Shown here: one piece after another, positions 1 through 6,231 of the stretch
Numbering within the stretch: the stretch's first letter is position 1
Layout of the letters: every line of letters begins with the position of its first letter
NCBI GenBank assembly: GCA_002413385.1
Contig: DHWW01000277.1
Location: 213 to 9,627 of the forward strand
DNA: 9,415 nt
Direction of reading: 5' to 3'
Origin: Granulicella sp. UBA5172
GTDB lineage: Bacteria; Acidobacteriota; Terriglobia; Terriglobales; Acidobacteriaceae
Made by a program: the position numbers and the translations under genes
The notes under the pieces: generated by a model
Told to the model about the DNA's origin: nothing
The model's database searches: none
The model's input: the letters and a program-made list of their open reading frames with translations, nothing else

Positions 1-191
1 GGGCTGCAAACGGCGTGACTGAAGGAGGGTTCGGGCTGCGCGGCTGGAAATGCGGCTGGGGGGAGGGTCTGGAACTTTGATTCTGGGGGCTGTGAACACG
101 GGTTGGGGAAAAGGTTGCGCGCAACACGGTGGGTGGAAGTGCGTTTATCTAACTGCACGGCGGAAGTGATCGCAAGTGCAGGAGGCACGTC

Positions 192-617
192 ATGAAGAAG
201 CTATCCAACATCACCGCGAAGCTTACTGGAATGAAGGTCAATGTATATGGAGTACTGGCAGCGGCGGCGCTGGCTGGTGTGGTGCTTGTCGCTGGGGCTC
301 CGGCGGCGCAGGCCCAACAGTTTGGGGTTGCGGTACGGCTCGGCGGGCCGCGATATTATGCGCCTGCTCCTCCGGTTGCGGTTTACGGCGGGTATGGATA
401 TAGCGGTCCCGTGGTTTATGGGAACGGATACTACGGCGGGTATGACCGGGTGTATGGCGACCGCGACGGATGGCGTGGTGATGATAGACGCGATGACCGG
501 CGTGGCTGGGGCGATCGTGACGACCGGCGCGGCTGGGGTGGTGATGATCGCCGCGATGATCGCCGAGGATGGGGTGGGGGCGAGGATCACCGCGATGGTG
601 ATCGGGGACACCGGTAA
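192..617 (+). CDS. Small secreted Tyr/Gly- and Arg/Asp-rich repeat protein
   Basis: A 141-aa protein with no function I can assign. The ATG at 192 has a perfect AGGAGG (180-185) six bases upstream, which fixes the start. Residues 1-41 look like a long signal peptide: a Lys-containing N-region, an Ala/Leu/Val core (about 20-35) and an AQA cleavage motif at 39-41. The mature part opens with a Pro/Tyr/Gly segment (about 50-85, motifs such as YGGYGY and NGYYGGYD). It then becomes a highly charged tail of Asp-Arg repeats with the unit RDDRRGWG repeated roughly four times (about 92-130), ending DHRDGDRGHR. Similar low-complexity exported proteins are common hypotheticals in Acidobacteria. The tail has no recognisable fold and is probably disordered. 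A strong terminator follows 15 bases after the stop, so the gene is likely monocistronic. Confidence 0.82.
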   Translation: MKKLSNITAKLTGMKVNVYGVLAAAALAGVVLVAGAPAAQAQQFGVAVRLGGPRYYAPAPPVAVYGGYGYSGPVVYGNGYYGGYDRVYGDRDGWRGDDRRDDRRGWGDRDDRRGWGGDDRRDDRRGWGGGEDHRDGDRGHR

Positions 618-631
618 GTGGAACGAGGTTC

Positions 632-667
632 GCGAGGCCGCTCCGTTGGAGCGGCCTCGCTGTTTTT
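632..667 (+). terminator. Rho-independent terminator after the secreted repeat protein
   Basis: A 13-bp perfect inverted repeat (632-644 with 648-660, half-site GCGAGGCCGCTCC) has a 3-base GTT loop and is followed by TGTTTTT. It lies 15 bases downstream of the stop codon at 617, so it should end that transcript. The stem is symmetric, but the minus-strand flank lacks a U-run, so it looks unidirectional. Confidence 0.9.
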
Positions 668-700
668 GGGGTTGAAGAGGCTAAGGGCAAAGGCGAATAC

Positions 701-743
701 GGTGGTCCTTCCCCTTCGGCAAGCTCAGGGTCAGGATGACGAG
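701..743. repeat. Dispersed palindromic repeat (CCCTTCGGCAAGCTCAGGG type)
   Basis: The core at 712-730 reads CCCTTCGGCAAGCTCAGGG and is followed by TCAGGATGACGA. This is the family of short intergenic repeats (CTTCGGCAAGCTCAGGG / CTTCGACAAGCTCAGG) I know to recur many times in Acidobacteria and some other soil bacteria. Only one clear copy is seen here. It sits in the intergenic space between the terminator and the 3' end of the minus-strand FmdE-like gene. Confidence 0.55.
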
Positions 744-788
744 AGTTGGGGGCGTGCTTTGTGAGAACGCGGGTCCGTGCGTTGGTGG

Positions 789-1424
789 TTAGAGGGGTTG
801 GTAGTAGAGGGCTTCGGGGTTGGCGCAGGAGAGGCAGAGGCGCTGGCCGTTGCGGTCGATGAAGCGGTCGAAGTTGATGCCTTCGTGGCAGCGGTCGCAG
901 GTGACGCGCTGGCCTTTGAAGCCGGGGAATTCGTTGGGTGGGAGATGGACGCAGACCCATTCGGTGCTGAAGAGGTCGGCGTCGGGGAGCTCGCGGTAGG
1001 CCTTCATTTGCTGTGCGTTTTTTTCGAGGTCGGGGTAGAGCTCGCGGGCGCGGTTTTTGGAGGATTCGAGGGCGACGATGCGGAGGCCTTTGTAGTCGTC
1101 GGTGTCGCCGAGTTTTTGGTTGAGGTCGATGAAGGTGGCGGCCATCTTGCCGAAGTCGCGGAGCTTGAGGGCTCGCTTGCCGACACGGCAGCCGGTGACG
1201 ACTCCTATTGCGTCTGTTGCGCAGCGGTCGATTTCGACGAAGGTGACCAGGCGCTTGCGGTCGGGGTTGAGGGAGCCGTCGGGGAGATGGCGGGCGCGGG
1301 GGTCGTGGAGGTGGAGGCGGGCGAGGGCGAGCATGGCCATGCGGACGCCGAGGATCTGGCCGGCGCAGAGATGGCCGTGAGCTTGTTCGGCGTCGTGGAG
1401 CAGAGAGTCTAAAAGCGAGGGCAT
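789..1424 (-). CDS. FmdE-family protein with C-terminal four-Cys zinc finger
   Basis: A 211-aa minus-strand protein. Near the N-terminus it carries HGHLCAGQILGVRMA (residues 16-30), the hallmark of the FmdE family (formylmethanofuran dehydrogenase subunit E, PF02663). The middle segment CATDAIGVVTGCRVGKRAL (about 88-106) also fits the family, as Cys-rich metal-site sequence. The C-terminus has a zinc-ribbon-like Cys4: C176-x2-C179 and C197-x2-C200, with residues between them resembling the DksA/TraR type finger. In methanogens FmdE belongs to a molybdenum or tungsten enzyme. Stand-alone bacterial homologues are poorly understood and have been linked by context to molybdopterin enzymes. Nothing nearby supports a methanogenesis role, so only family membership is claimed. 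The start is the first ATG after an in-frame stop and no good ribosome-binding site is visible. It is convergent with the gene at 192-617 and divergent from the amylase-like gene. Confidence 0.88.
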   Translation of the reverse strand: MPSLLDSLLHDAEQAHGHLCAGQILGVRMAMLALARLHLHDPRARHLPDGSLNPDRKRLVTFVEIDRCATDAIGVVTGCRVGKRALKLRDFGKMAATFIDLNQKLGDTDDYKGLRIVALESSKNRARELYPDLEKNAQQMKAYRELPDADLFSTEWVCVHLPPNEFPGFKGQRVTCDRCHEGINFDRFIDRNGQRLCLSCANPEALYYQPL

Positions 1425-1525
1425 AGGGGTCAGGGCTCAGGGCCCAGAGGGCTCGGTTGGTACGGAATGGCTGAGGGTTGGAATTCGTATACGATTCATG
1501 TCGATGATACGGCCATCGGCATGGA

Positions 1526-1537
1526 TGGGGCACCCGG
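1526..1537. repeat. TGGGGCACCCGG repeat copy in the amylase upstream region
   Basis: The 12-mer TGGGGCACCCGG occurs here, 39 bases before the amylase-like start codon, and again at 2607-2618 in the junction repeat that ends the amylase homology. The same strand orientation makes it a direct repeat about 1.08 kb apart. It is part of the 151-base divergent intergenic space (1425-1575), which also holds a CAGGGCTCAGGG stretch and no clear promoter. Confidence 0.5.
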
Positions 1538-2424
1538 CCTTCGATTGTGGAATGTGAGGGCGATGGTGGCATCCTATGGACATGGCTGATGACGAATTTG
1601 AAGCGACGCAGTGGTGGCAGACGGGTGTGATTTACCAGGTGTATCCGCGGAGTTTTCAGGATACGGATGGCGATGGCGTGGGGGATCTGCGGGGGATTGC
1701 GGCGCGGCTGGATTATCTGGTGGGGCTGGGCGTGGATGCGATTTGGATTTCGCCGTTTTATCCGTCGCCGATGAAGGACTTTGGGTATGACGTGAGTGAT
1801 TACACGGGCGTCGATCCGCTGTTTGGGACGATGGAGGATTTCGACGCTCTGCTGGCGGCGGCTCATGCGAGGGGGCTGCGGGTGATTCTGGATTTCGTGC
1901 CGAATCATACTTCGGATGAGCATCCGTGGTTTGTGGAGTCGCGGTCGTCGCGGACAAATGGGCCGGGTAACACGAAGCGGGATTGGTATTTGTGGAGGGA
2001 TGCGGCGCCGGCGGGGGGCGAGTCGGCTGCGAGTGCGGGGGGAGCGGAGTGGAAGCCGGCGCGGGAGAGGTTTCCGAATCACTGGATGTCGCAGTTTGGC
2101 GGGCCGGCGTGGACGTGGGATGAGCGGAGGGAACAGTTTTATCTGCATTCGTTTTTGAAGGAGCAGCCGGATTTGAACTGGCGGAATCCGGAGGTGCGCG
2201 CGGCGATCTATGCGGCGATGAGGTTCTGGCTGGAGAGGGGGGTGGATGGGTTTCGGATGGACGTGATGTGGCTGCTGATCAAGGATAAGGAGTTTCGGGA
2301 TAACCCGAAGAACGCGACGCATGACGACGGCGGGACGCAGGTGATGCAGCCGCACAATGCGGACCAGCCGGAGACGCTGGAGATTGTGGCGGAGATGCGC
2401 GCGCTGATGGATGCGTATGGGGAT

Positions 2425-2508
2425 GGCCTTGGGGGTTCGTCGCCGCGCTTAGAAGCAGATTCCTCCGCTGCGCTGCGGAATGACAGCCAGAAAAGCAAGA
2501 GATCGAGC
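2425..2508. repeat. 84-bp repeat inserted in frame in the amylase-like gene
   Basis: Between the family residues LMDAYGD and RVLIGEIYLP, which I expect to be adjacent in homologues, lie 28 extra codons. The DNA contains TTCCTCCGCTGCGCTGCGGA (2460-2479), followed by ATGACAGCCAGAAAAGCAAG. This is a recognisable type of dispersed acidobacterial repeat with an imperfect palindrome (TTCC..CGC / GCGGAA). Its length is a multiple of three and it has no stop in this frame, so the frame stays open. The boundaries are inferred from where the protein homology breaks. Confidence 0.6.
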
Positions 2509-2565
2509 CGGGTGTTGATTGGGGAGATTTATCTGCCGCTGGCTCGGCTGGTGCGGTATTACGGG

Positions 2566-2619
2566 ACACCCCAGCGAGCAAGTGCGCTCGCCGGGGACCC
2601 CGGATGTGGGGCACCCGGT
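2566..2619. repeat. Palindromic repeat at the amylase/amidase junction
   Basis: CCCCAGCGAGC (2569-2579) pairs with GCTCGCCGGGG (2586-2596) as a 4-bp plus 6-bp stem broken by one A/C mismatch, with a 6-base loop. It is followed by ACCCCGGATG and TGGGGCACCCGG (2607-2618). On its left the protein homology is GH13 in one frame. On its right it is amidase in another frame. It is therefore the physical boundary of the two gene fragments and the likely recombination or assembly joint. Confidence 0.65.
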
Positions 2620-2656
2620 TCTTTCTGCTGCGGCTCCGGCGGAGGTGGCTCCGCCG

Positions 2657-3412
2657 ATGGCGGATGGGGAGACGTCGCTGGTGAGGGCGCTGGGGTTGAA
2701 GATTGGGCGGATCGTGATTGATGCGGGGCATGGTGGACATGACTCGGGCACCCTGGGTGCGGGCGGGATTGAAGAGAAGGATGTGGTGCTGGATGTGGCG
2801 CTGCGGCTGGGGAAGCTGCTGCACGACCGGCTGGGTGCGGAGATTGTTTACACTCGCGCAGACGATACGTTTATCCCGCTGGAGACGCGGACGGCGATTG
2901 CGAATAAGGCGCAGGCGGATTTGTTTATCTCGGTGCATGCGAACAGCTCGGTGGATACGGATGCGCGGGGGGTGGAGGTGTACTACCTGAACTTTACGAG
3001 CGACCCGGAGGCGATGAAGGTGGCGAGCCGGGAGAATGCGGTGTCGACCGAGAGCGTGCATGAGTTGAGCGACCTGGTGAAGAAGATTGCGCTGAAGGAC
3101 AAGATTGACGAGTCGAAGGAGCTGGCGGCCGATGTGGACACGTCGCTGTATGGAGGGCTGCGGAAGGGCAATGCGGGGTTGAAGGACCGGGGGGTGAAGA
3201 AGGCTCCGTTTGTGGTGTTGATTGGAGCGAATATGCCTTCGATTCTGGCGGAGATAAGTTTTGTGACGAATCCGGAGGACGCGGCGGAGCTGGAGACGCC
3301 GGCGTATCGGGAGCGGGTGGCGGAGAGCCTGTATAAAGGTGTGGCTCGGTATGCTGCGGGAATCAATGGGATGAAGCTGAAAGTTCGTACGACGGAGCAG
3401 GCGTCGCGGTAG
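2657..3412 (+). CDS. N-acetylmuramoyl-L-alanine amidase catalytic domain, 5'-truncated
   Basis: This is an Amidase_3 family (PF01520) zinc hydrolase, which cleaves the bond between N-acetylmuramate and L-alanine in peptidoglycan during daughter-cell separation. Counting from the TTG at 2519 in this frame, the zinc ligands are H71 in VIDAGHGGHDSG, E86 in GIEEKD and H140 in ISVHANSS, and the catalytic E245 lies in ILAEISFVTNPEDAAEL, so the catalytic domain is complete. What is missing is everything ahead of it: full-length homologues are exported and usually have a signal peptide and an AMIN or linker region of 150-250 residues. Here the linker starts abruptly (APAEVAPPMADGE) right after the repeat at 2566-2619. 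The frame is open back to 2519, inside the amylase-like gene, and no start has a convincing context. ATG 2657 (GGAGG 11 bases upstream) and GTG 2681 are the best choices. Without a signal peptide the product could not reach the cell wall, so I regard this as a gene remnant with an intact domain, or an assembly artefact. Confidence 0.85.
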   Translation: MADGETSLVRALGLKIGRIVIDAGHGGHDSGTLGAGGIEEKDVVLDVALRLGKLLHDRLGAEIVYTRADDTFIPLETRTAIANKAQADLFISVHANSSVDTDARGVEVYYLNFTSDPEAMKVASRENAVSTESVHELSDLVKKIALKDKIDESKELAADVDTSLYGGLRKGNAGLKDRGVKKAPFVVLIGANMPSILAEISFVTNPEDAAELETPAYRERVAESLYKGVARYAAGINGMKLKVRTTEQASR

Positions 3413-3450
3413 GATGATGTGGCTGCGGATGATGTACTCGTGGAGGTTTT

Positions 3451-3759
3451 ATGGCACGACTCTTGGTTATCTATAAGAAACGGCTGGATGCGGCGGCGTT
3501 CGACAAATATTACTTTGAGACACATGTGCCGTTGGTGAAGAAGATTCCGGGACTGCGGAAGTTTGACATCAGCCACGGGCTGGTGGGAACTCTGGCGGGG
3601 GAGTCGGATGTGCATCTGATTGCTACGCTGTATTTCGATGACCTGGCGGCGATGCAGGCCGGGATGGCGAGTGCCGAGGGGCAGGCGACGGCGACGGATG
3701 CGCAGGGCTTCATGGAGGTGAAGGATTCGCTGCTGGTATTCGATACGCGCGAGTTTTGA
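3451..3759 (+). CDS. EthD-domain / dimeric alpha-beta barrel small protein
   Basis: A 102-aa protein with the pattern of EthD-like ferredoxin-fold proteins (PF07110). It has an N-terminal beta strand ARLLVIYKK, then a helix with FDKYYFETHVPLVKKIPGLRK, the usual 'F-x-x-Y-x-x-H-x-P-L' element. The strand FDISHGL and the LIATLYFDDLAAMQAGMAS segment follow, with EGQATATDAQGF near the end. Members form dimers, and EthD itself is an accessory protein for ethyl tert-butyl ether degradation. Most genomic copies have no known substrate, so no specific role is claimed. The start is well set by GGAGG at 3442-3446, four bases before the ATG. The length is typical of the family. It lies 38 bases after the amidase stop in the same direction and could be cotranscribed with it. 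Confidence 0.87.
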   Translation: MARLLVIYKKRLDAAAFDKYYFETHVPLVKKIPGLRKFDISHGLVGTLAGESDVHLIATLYFDDLAAMQAGMASAEGQATATDAQGFMEVKDSLLVFDTREF

Positions 3760-3811
3760 GGGAGGGTGGGGCTGCTCATGTCGGGGTGGATTGGTGTAGT
3801 CTGTGCCCTGT

Positions 3812-5011
3812 ATGGATTTGGTTTTGGGGACAAGACGTAGCGTGGCGCTGGCCGTAATGGCCGCAGGACTTGGATTGGGTTTGACTGTGAGCCCGGCTGC
3901 GAAGGCGGCGGGGCAGACCTCGGTCAAACTGATGGAACCGGGCGCGCCACTGCTGCCGGAGAAGTTTGGGGAGTGGAAGAAGGTGGCGCCGGGCGGTGCG
4001 GTAGCGGGCGGTGCGGTAGCGTCGGGGAATGTGGTGGCGGGGAATAAGGATGCGCTGGCCGAGTGTGGGGAGCTGCGGTCGCAGGTGGCGGAGTACAGTC
4101 GCGGCGGACGGAATGTACATATAGAGGCGATTGAGTTTGGGGACCGGACGGGGGCGACGAGCGCGTTCACGCTGTTGCAGCAGCCGGGTATGACGTTGGG
4201 AAAAGAGTTGGGGGCGAGCGACGCGGTGGGCTCGGGTGCAAATGGCGAGGGAGCGGTGTTGTTCACGGTGGGGTCGGCGGTGGTGTTGGTGCAGGGAGCG
4301 ACGGCGACGGATTTTGGGACGCTGAAAGCGTTGGCGGAGGGTCTGCCGAAGGTGCCGGGGAACCGCGAAGTGGCACCGCTGCTGCCAAGGCTGGCACCGG
4401 CGAAGGGATTGGTCGCGGGAAGCGTTCGTTATGCGCTGGGACCGGTGACGTATGCGGCGGAGGGGGGCGTGCTGCCGGCGGCCTCGCTGGGCTGGGATAA
4501 GGAGCCGGAGGTGGTGACGGCTCGGTATGACGACGCTCGCGGCAAGGAGACGCTGACGACGCTGCTGTATCCGACGCCGACGATTGCGGGCAACGTTGCG
4601 AAGAGGATTGAGGCGGAGCTGCCGCAGTTGGGAGGGAATGCGGCGACGGCGAAGGTTCGTCGTGAGGGGCCGCTGGTGGTGGTGGCGACGGGGAGCTTTG
4701 CGGGGGACGAGGCGCAGCGCATGGTGGAGAACATTCATTTGCGCGAGATGACGTTCAACCAGGACGTGCAGCCGACGTTCCACATTGCAGCGCTGCAGAC
4801 GTATAGCCTGCTGACGAATATAGCGATCCTGTCGGGCGTGCTGATGACGGGGGCGGTGTTGCTGGGGTTGTTCCTGGGCGTGGGACGGGCGACGTTCCGG
4901 GTGATGCTGGGGAAGCCGGCGGCGATCGAGTCGGAGTTTTTGAGCCTGCACCTGTCGCCGCAGAATAAGCCGGCGCAATTTCATGGGACGGACCGGGTGG
5001 AGCGGAGCTAG
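3812..5011 (+). CDS. DUF6599-like exported protein with C-terminal membrane anchor
   Basis: About 399 aa from ATG 3812, or 402 from GTG 3803; neither has a good ribosome-binding site. The N-terminus MDLVLGTRRSVALAVMAAG... is a signal peptide ending near AAKA (about residue 32). The mature part begins with the LLPEKFGEWKK element and continues with a conserved stretch CGELRSQVAEYSRGGR followed by VHIEAIEFGDRTGATSAFTL. I associate this pattern with the acidobacterial DUF6599 family of unknown function. Near the C-terminus, LLTNIAILSGVLMTGAVLLG (about 332-351) is a clear transmembrane segment. It is followed by a basic, short cytoplasmic tail, so the bulk should sit in the periplasm. A 15-bp direct repeat near 3994-4022 encodes GGAVAGGAVAS in the early linker. 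Codon usage, rich in G-ending codons, matches the amylase and amidase genes to the left. Confidence 0.82.
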   Translation: MDLVLGTRRSVALAVMAAGLGLGLTVSPAAKAAGQTSVKLMEPGAPLLPEKFGEWKKVAPGGAVAGGAVASGNVVAGNKDALAECGELRSQVAEYSRGGRNVHIEAIEFGDRTGATSAFTLLQQPGMTLGKELGASDAVGSGANGEGAVLFTVGSAVVLVQGATATDFGTLKALAEGLPKVPGNREVAPLLPRLAPAKGLVAGSVRYALGPVTYAAEGGVLPAASLGWDKEPEVVTARYDDARGKETLTTLLYPTPTIAGNVAKRIEAELPQLGGNAATAKVRREGPLVVVATGSFAGDEAQRMVENIHLREMTFNQDVQPTFHIAALQTYSLLTNIAILSGVLMTGAVLLGLFLGVGRATFRVMLGKPAAIESEFLSLHLSPQNKPAQFHGTDRVERS

Positions 5012-5151
5012 AGGGGAATTTCGGGATTTTGGGGGCCTGTGGGGGGACTGTGGAAGGCAACCGAAGAAACCCTGAGAAAACCGGGGGTACGCGGAAGAAA
5101 ATATGGTAAGTTATTGATTTCTATAGAGATAATAAAACTCGGAAAACGTTC

Positions 5152-5180
5152 TTGACAGCGCCGGAGGGCGAACATACTCT
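5152..5180 (+). promoter_or_regulatory. Strong sigma70-type promoter
   Basis: The -35 box TTGACA (5152-5157) matches consensus. A 17-base spacer leads to TACTCT (5175-5180) as the -10, preceded by CA. The 40 bases upstream are A/T-rich (GATAATAAAACTCGGAAAAC) in a GC-rich genome, like an UP element. A start near 5187 is expected. The first transcript element downstream ends at the terminator at 5232-5264. Confidence 0.7.
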
Positions 5181-5186
5181 TGCACC

Positions 5187-5266
5187 AGAGAGTTTCGATG
5201 GCTTTGCCTCCGTTGGAACTGCCTCCCATAGAAAAGGGTCGCCCTGTTGCCGGGCGGCCCTTTTGC
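5187..5266 (+). ncRNA. Candidate small RNA (~78 nt) between promoter and terminator
   Basis: The interval begins at the expected start site of the promoter at 5152-5180 and ends in the T-run of the hairpin at 5232-5264. No supported ORF lies inside: the frame from ATG 5197 has no ribosome-binding site and runs on through the terminator and the tRNA. The 5' part looks largely unpaired and contains two copies of TGCCTCC (5205-5211 and 5220-5226), which are complementary to the GGAGG Shine-Dalgarno core. CCUCC-bearing small RNAs in other bacteria act by pairing with ribosome-binding sites, so a trans-acting regulator is a reasonable inference. I recognise no known RNA family. A leader of the downstream tRNA is less likely because the tRNA has its own promoter. 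Confidence 0.45.
5232..5264 (+). terminator. Rho-independent terminator
   Basis: The 13-bp stem AAAAGGGTCGCCC (5232-5244) pairs with GGGCGGCCCTTTT (5252-5264), with one T-G wobble and a 7-base loop TGTTGCC. Because the stem ends in A4/U4 it can act as a terminator on either strand. It closes the short transcript from the promoter at 5152-5180, and on the minus strand nothing nearby needs it. Confidence 0.8.
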
Positions 5267-5387
5267 GTTGTGGAAAAGGCGGACGGAATTGTGGGATCGT
5301 GGGCGGTGTGGCGTGGAGCGAAGATGCGGAGAGAGGCTTGTGGGGGCGGTGCGCAGGATGGATCAGGTGATGTGGAGTGGGCTGATT

Positions 5388-5415
5388 TTGCGGATGAGTT
5401 GATTGCCGCTAGAAT
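5388..5415 (+). promoter_or_regulatory. tRNA-Thr promoter
   Basis: TTGCGG (5388-5393) and TAGAAT (5410-5415) are separated by 16 bases and end 13 bases before the first base of the mature tRNA. The -10 is a good match and the -35 is fair. This placement is usual for a single-gene tRNA transcript. Confidence 0.5.
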
Positions 5416-5428
5416 GACAGAGGAGCAG

Positions 5429-5504
5429 GCCGACGTAGCTCAGTTGGTAGAGCAGCTGATTCGTAATCAGCAGGTCAACGGTTCAAGTCCGTTCGTCGGC
5501 TCCA
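5429..5504 (+). tRNA. tRNA-Thr (anticodon CGT)
   Basis: A 76-base tRNA with encoded CCA. The acceptor stem GCCGACG pairs with CGTCGGC. The D-arm is GCTC..GAGC. The anticodon stem GCTGA/TCAGC encloses the loop TTCGTAA, giving anticodon CGT, which reads ACG (Thr). The T-arm is AACGG/CCGTT with loop TTCAAGT. The discriminator base is T73. The 3' end lies 67 bases from the stop codon of a tyrosine recombinase gene pointing toward it. The tRNA is therefore the likely attachment site of the element to the right and appears to be kept intact. Confidence 0.97.
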
Positions 5505-5536
5505 TTTTTCTCCAGTAAATTCAGCATTTTGTCCCT

Positions 5537-5568
5537 TCCCACAGATCGACTGTGGGAGTTTTGTGGGA
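5537..5568. repeat. TCCCACA/TGTGGGA repeats between tRNA and integrase
   Basis: TCCCACA (5537-5543) is followed by TGTGGGA at 5551-5557 and again at 5562-5568, an 11-base spacing between the direct copies. The first two copies form a 7-bp hairpin (CCCACAG 5538-5544 with CTGTGGG 5550-5556, loop ATCGA). A T4 run follows at 5559-5562, so it could terminate tRNA transcription. The helical-turn spacing also fits arm-type recombinase binding sites. The two readings are not exclusive. Confidence 0.5.
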
Positions 5569-5571
5569 ATT

Positions 5572-6231
5572 TCAGCCTGCTGCCTTCAGCAGGTGTAGCG
5601 ACTTCGAGCGATTGCGTTGGTTGACGAAAGCCGCAGATCCACTGGTATCCGGATGCAGATACTTCATGGTGGTCTTCAGGTCCTCGTGCCCCATAAGCTT
5701 GGACACCTTTACTATGTCCAGTCCTTCGGCAAGCATGTCAGTACCGAACGTGTGGCGGGCACAATACAGCTTCAGCGCAACGGGGATCGGTGCGAGCTTC
5801 TGTTCGGCGGCGGCGAGGTTAACAGCCTCTACCGTCGCGGCCCATTGTTTGTTGATCGTAGTCAGGTGTCCGCAGCCAGCCCGCTTGGATGGGAACATCC
5901 AGGGGACGTCGCCGGACTTTCGTAGGCGCAGTAGACAGCACATGCGGTCGCTCAGCGGAACATACCGCTTGGATTTGAAGCTCTTCCCATAGGGCACAAG
6001 GATTACCGAACGGTCCCAGAAGATATGCTCCTTCCGCATTCGCATGACTTCCTCGGGGCGCATGCCGCTGTCCATGATCGTCACAAGTACGTCAGCGAGA
6101 GGTTGAGGGGCGTGCTTGAGCAGCAACGCTTCGGTGGATGCTTCGATGAGCGTCGTTCGCCCGTGCTCTTCGAGAAGTTTAATGCGCGGGGATACCCGCA
6201 GCACCTTCCACTCCACTGCGAGTCGCAGCAT
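5572..6231 (-). CDS. Tyrosine recombinase/integrase, N-terminally truncated
   Basis: A 219-aa minus-strand catalytic domain of a phage-type integrase (PF00589). The catalytic set is visible: R58 in DSGMRPEE, K83 in YGKSFKSKRYVPL, R159 in LYCARHTFGTDM, H182 in LMGHEDLKTT and the nucleophile Y191 in MKYLHP. The box II His of HxxR is a Tyr (Y156), a variant I have seen in soil-bacterial integrases. Full-length relatives have ~370-400 aa. The reading frame is open upstream to 6339 and still looks like the core-binding domain (NRAFRTLSRMLRLAVEW) to about 6290, but it has no start codon there and meets a stop at 6340. The SAM-like N-terminal domain and arm-binding region are therefore lost, and the ATG at 6231 is a default start only. 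The product is probably not a working integrase. It likely once inserted the element at the adjacent tRNA-Thr. Confidence 0.85.
   Translation of the reverse strand: MLRLAVEWKVLRVSPRIKLLEEHGRTTLIEASTEALLLKHAPQPLADVLVTIMDSGMRPEEVMRMRKEHIFWDRSVILVPYGKSFKSKRYVPLSDRMCCLLRLRKSGDVPWMFPSKRAGCGHLTTINKQWAATVEAVNLAAAEQKLAPIPVALKLYCARHTFGTDMLAEGLDIVKVSKLMGHEDLKTTMKYLHPDTSGSAAFVNQRNRSKSLHLLKAAG

Larger units (their letters stand above)
1576..2721 (+). pseudogene. GH13 alpha-glucosidase/alpha-amylase, 3'-truncated
   Basis: A 381-aa frame whose first ~280 residues are a family 13 glycoside hydrolase of the oligo-1,6-glucosidase/trehalose-cleaving kind, a cytoplasmic (beta/alpha)8 enzyme that hydrolyses alpha-glucosides. 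Visible motifs are QVYPRSFQDTDGDGVGDLRGI near the N-terminus, DAIWISPFYPSPM, region I DFVPNHTSD (D106, N110, H111), region II GFRMDV with the nucleophile D229, and region III LIGEIYLP with the acid/base E317. Family members run to about 530-560 aa. Here homology stops after RLVRYYG (about residue 330), and the remaining ~50 residues are translated repeat plus out-of-frame amidase sequence. Region IV (NHDQ), with the third catalytic Asp, and the C-terminal domain are absent, so the product should be inactive. A 28-residue in-frame insertion also lies between D283 and R312. The start at 1576 is the first ATG (another at 1582), with only weak GGTGG upstream. Confidence 0.85.

Noticed and set aside
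777..1412. A plus-strand 211-aa Glu/Val/Ala-rich frame
   Set aside because: It is the exact antisense shadow of the FmdE-like gene, which has clear conserved motifs on the minus strand.
238..2355. A 705-codon minus-strand open frame across the left region
   Set aside because: It is Arg/Pro/His-rich, contains no recognisable domain and lies opposite the secreted protein, the amylase-like gene and, in another frame, the FmdE-like gene. Long stop-free antisense frames are expected in this G-rich coding strand.
2983..4984. Long minus-strand frames (2983-4266 and 3776-4984)
   Set aside because: Both mirror the amidase, EthD-like and DUF6599-like genes, have low-complexity Arg/Pro/His or Ser/Ala composition, and show no ribosome-binding site or motif.
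5180..5518. A plus-strand 112-aa frame over the small-RNA region and tRNA
   Set aside because: It reads through a strong terminator, a tRNA promoter and the whole tRNA, and its protein has no family pattern. The region is better explained as RNA genes.
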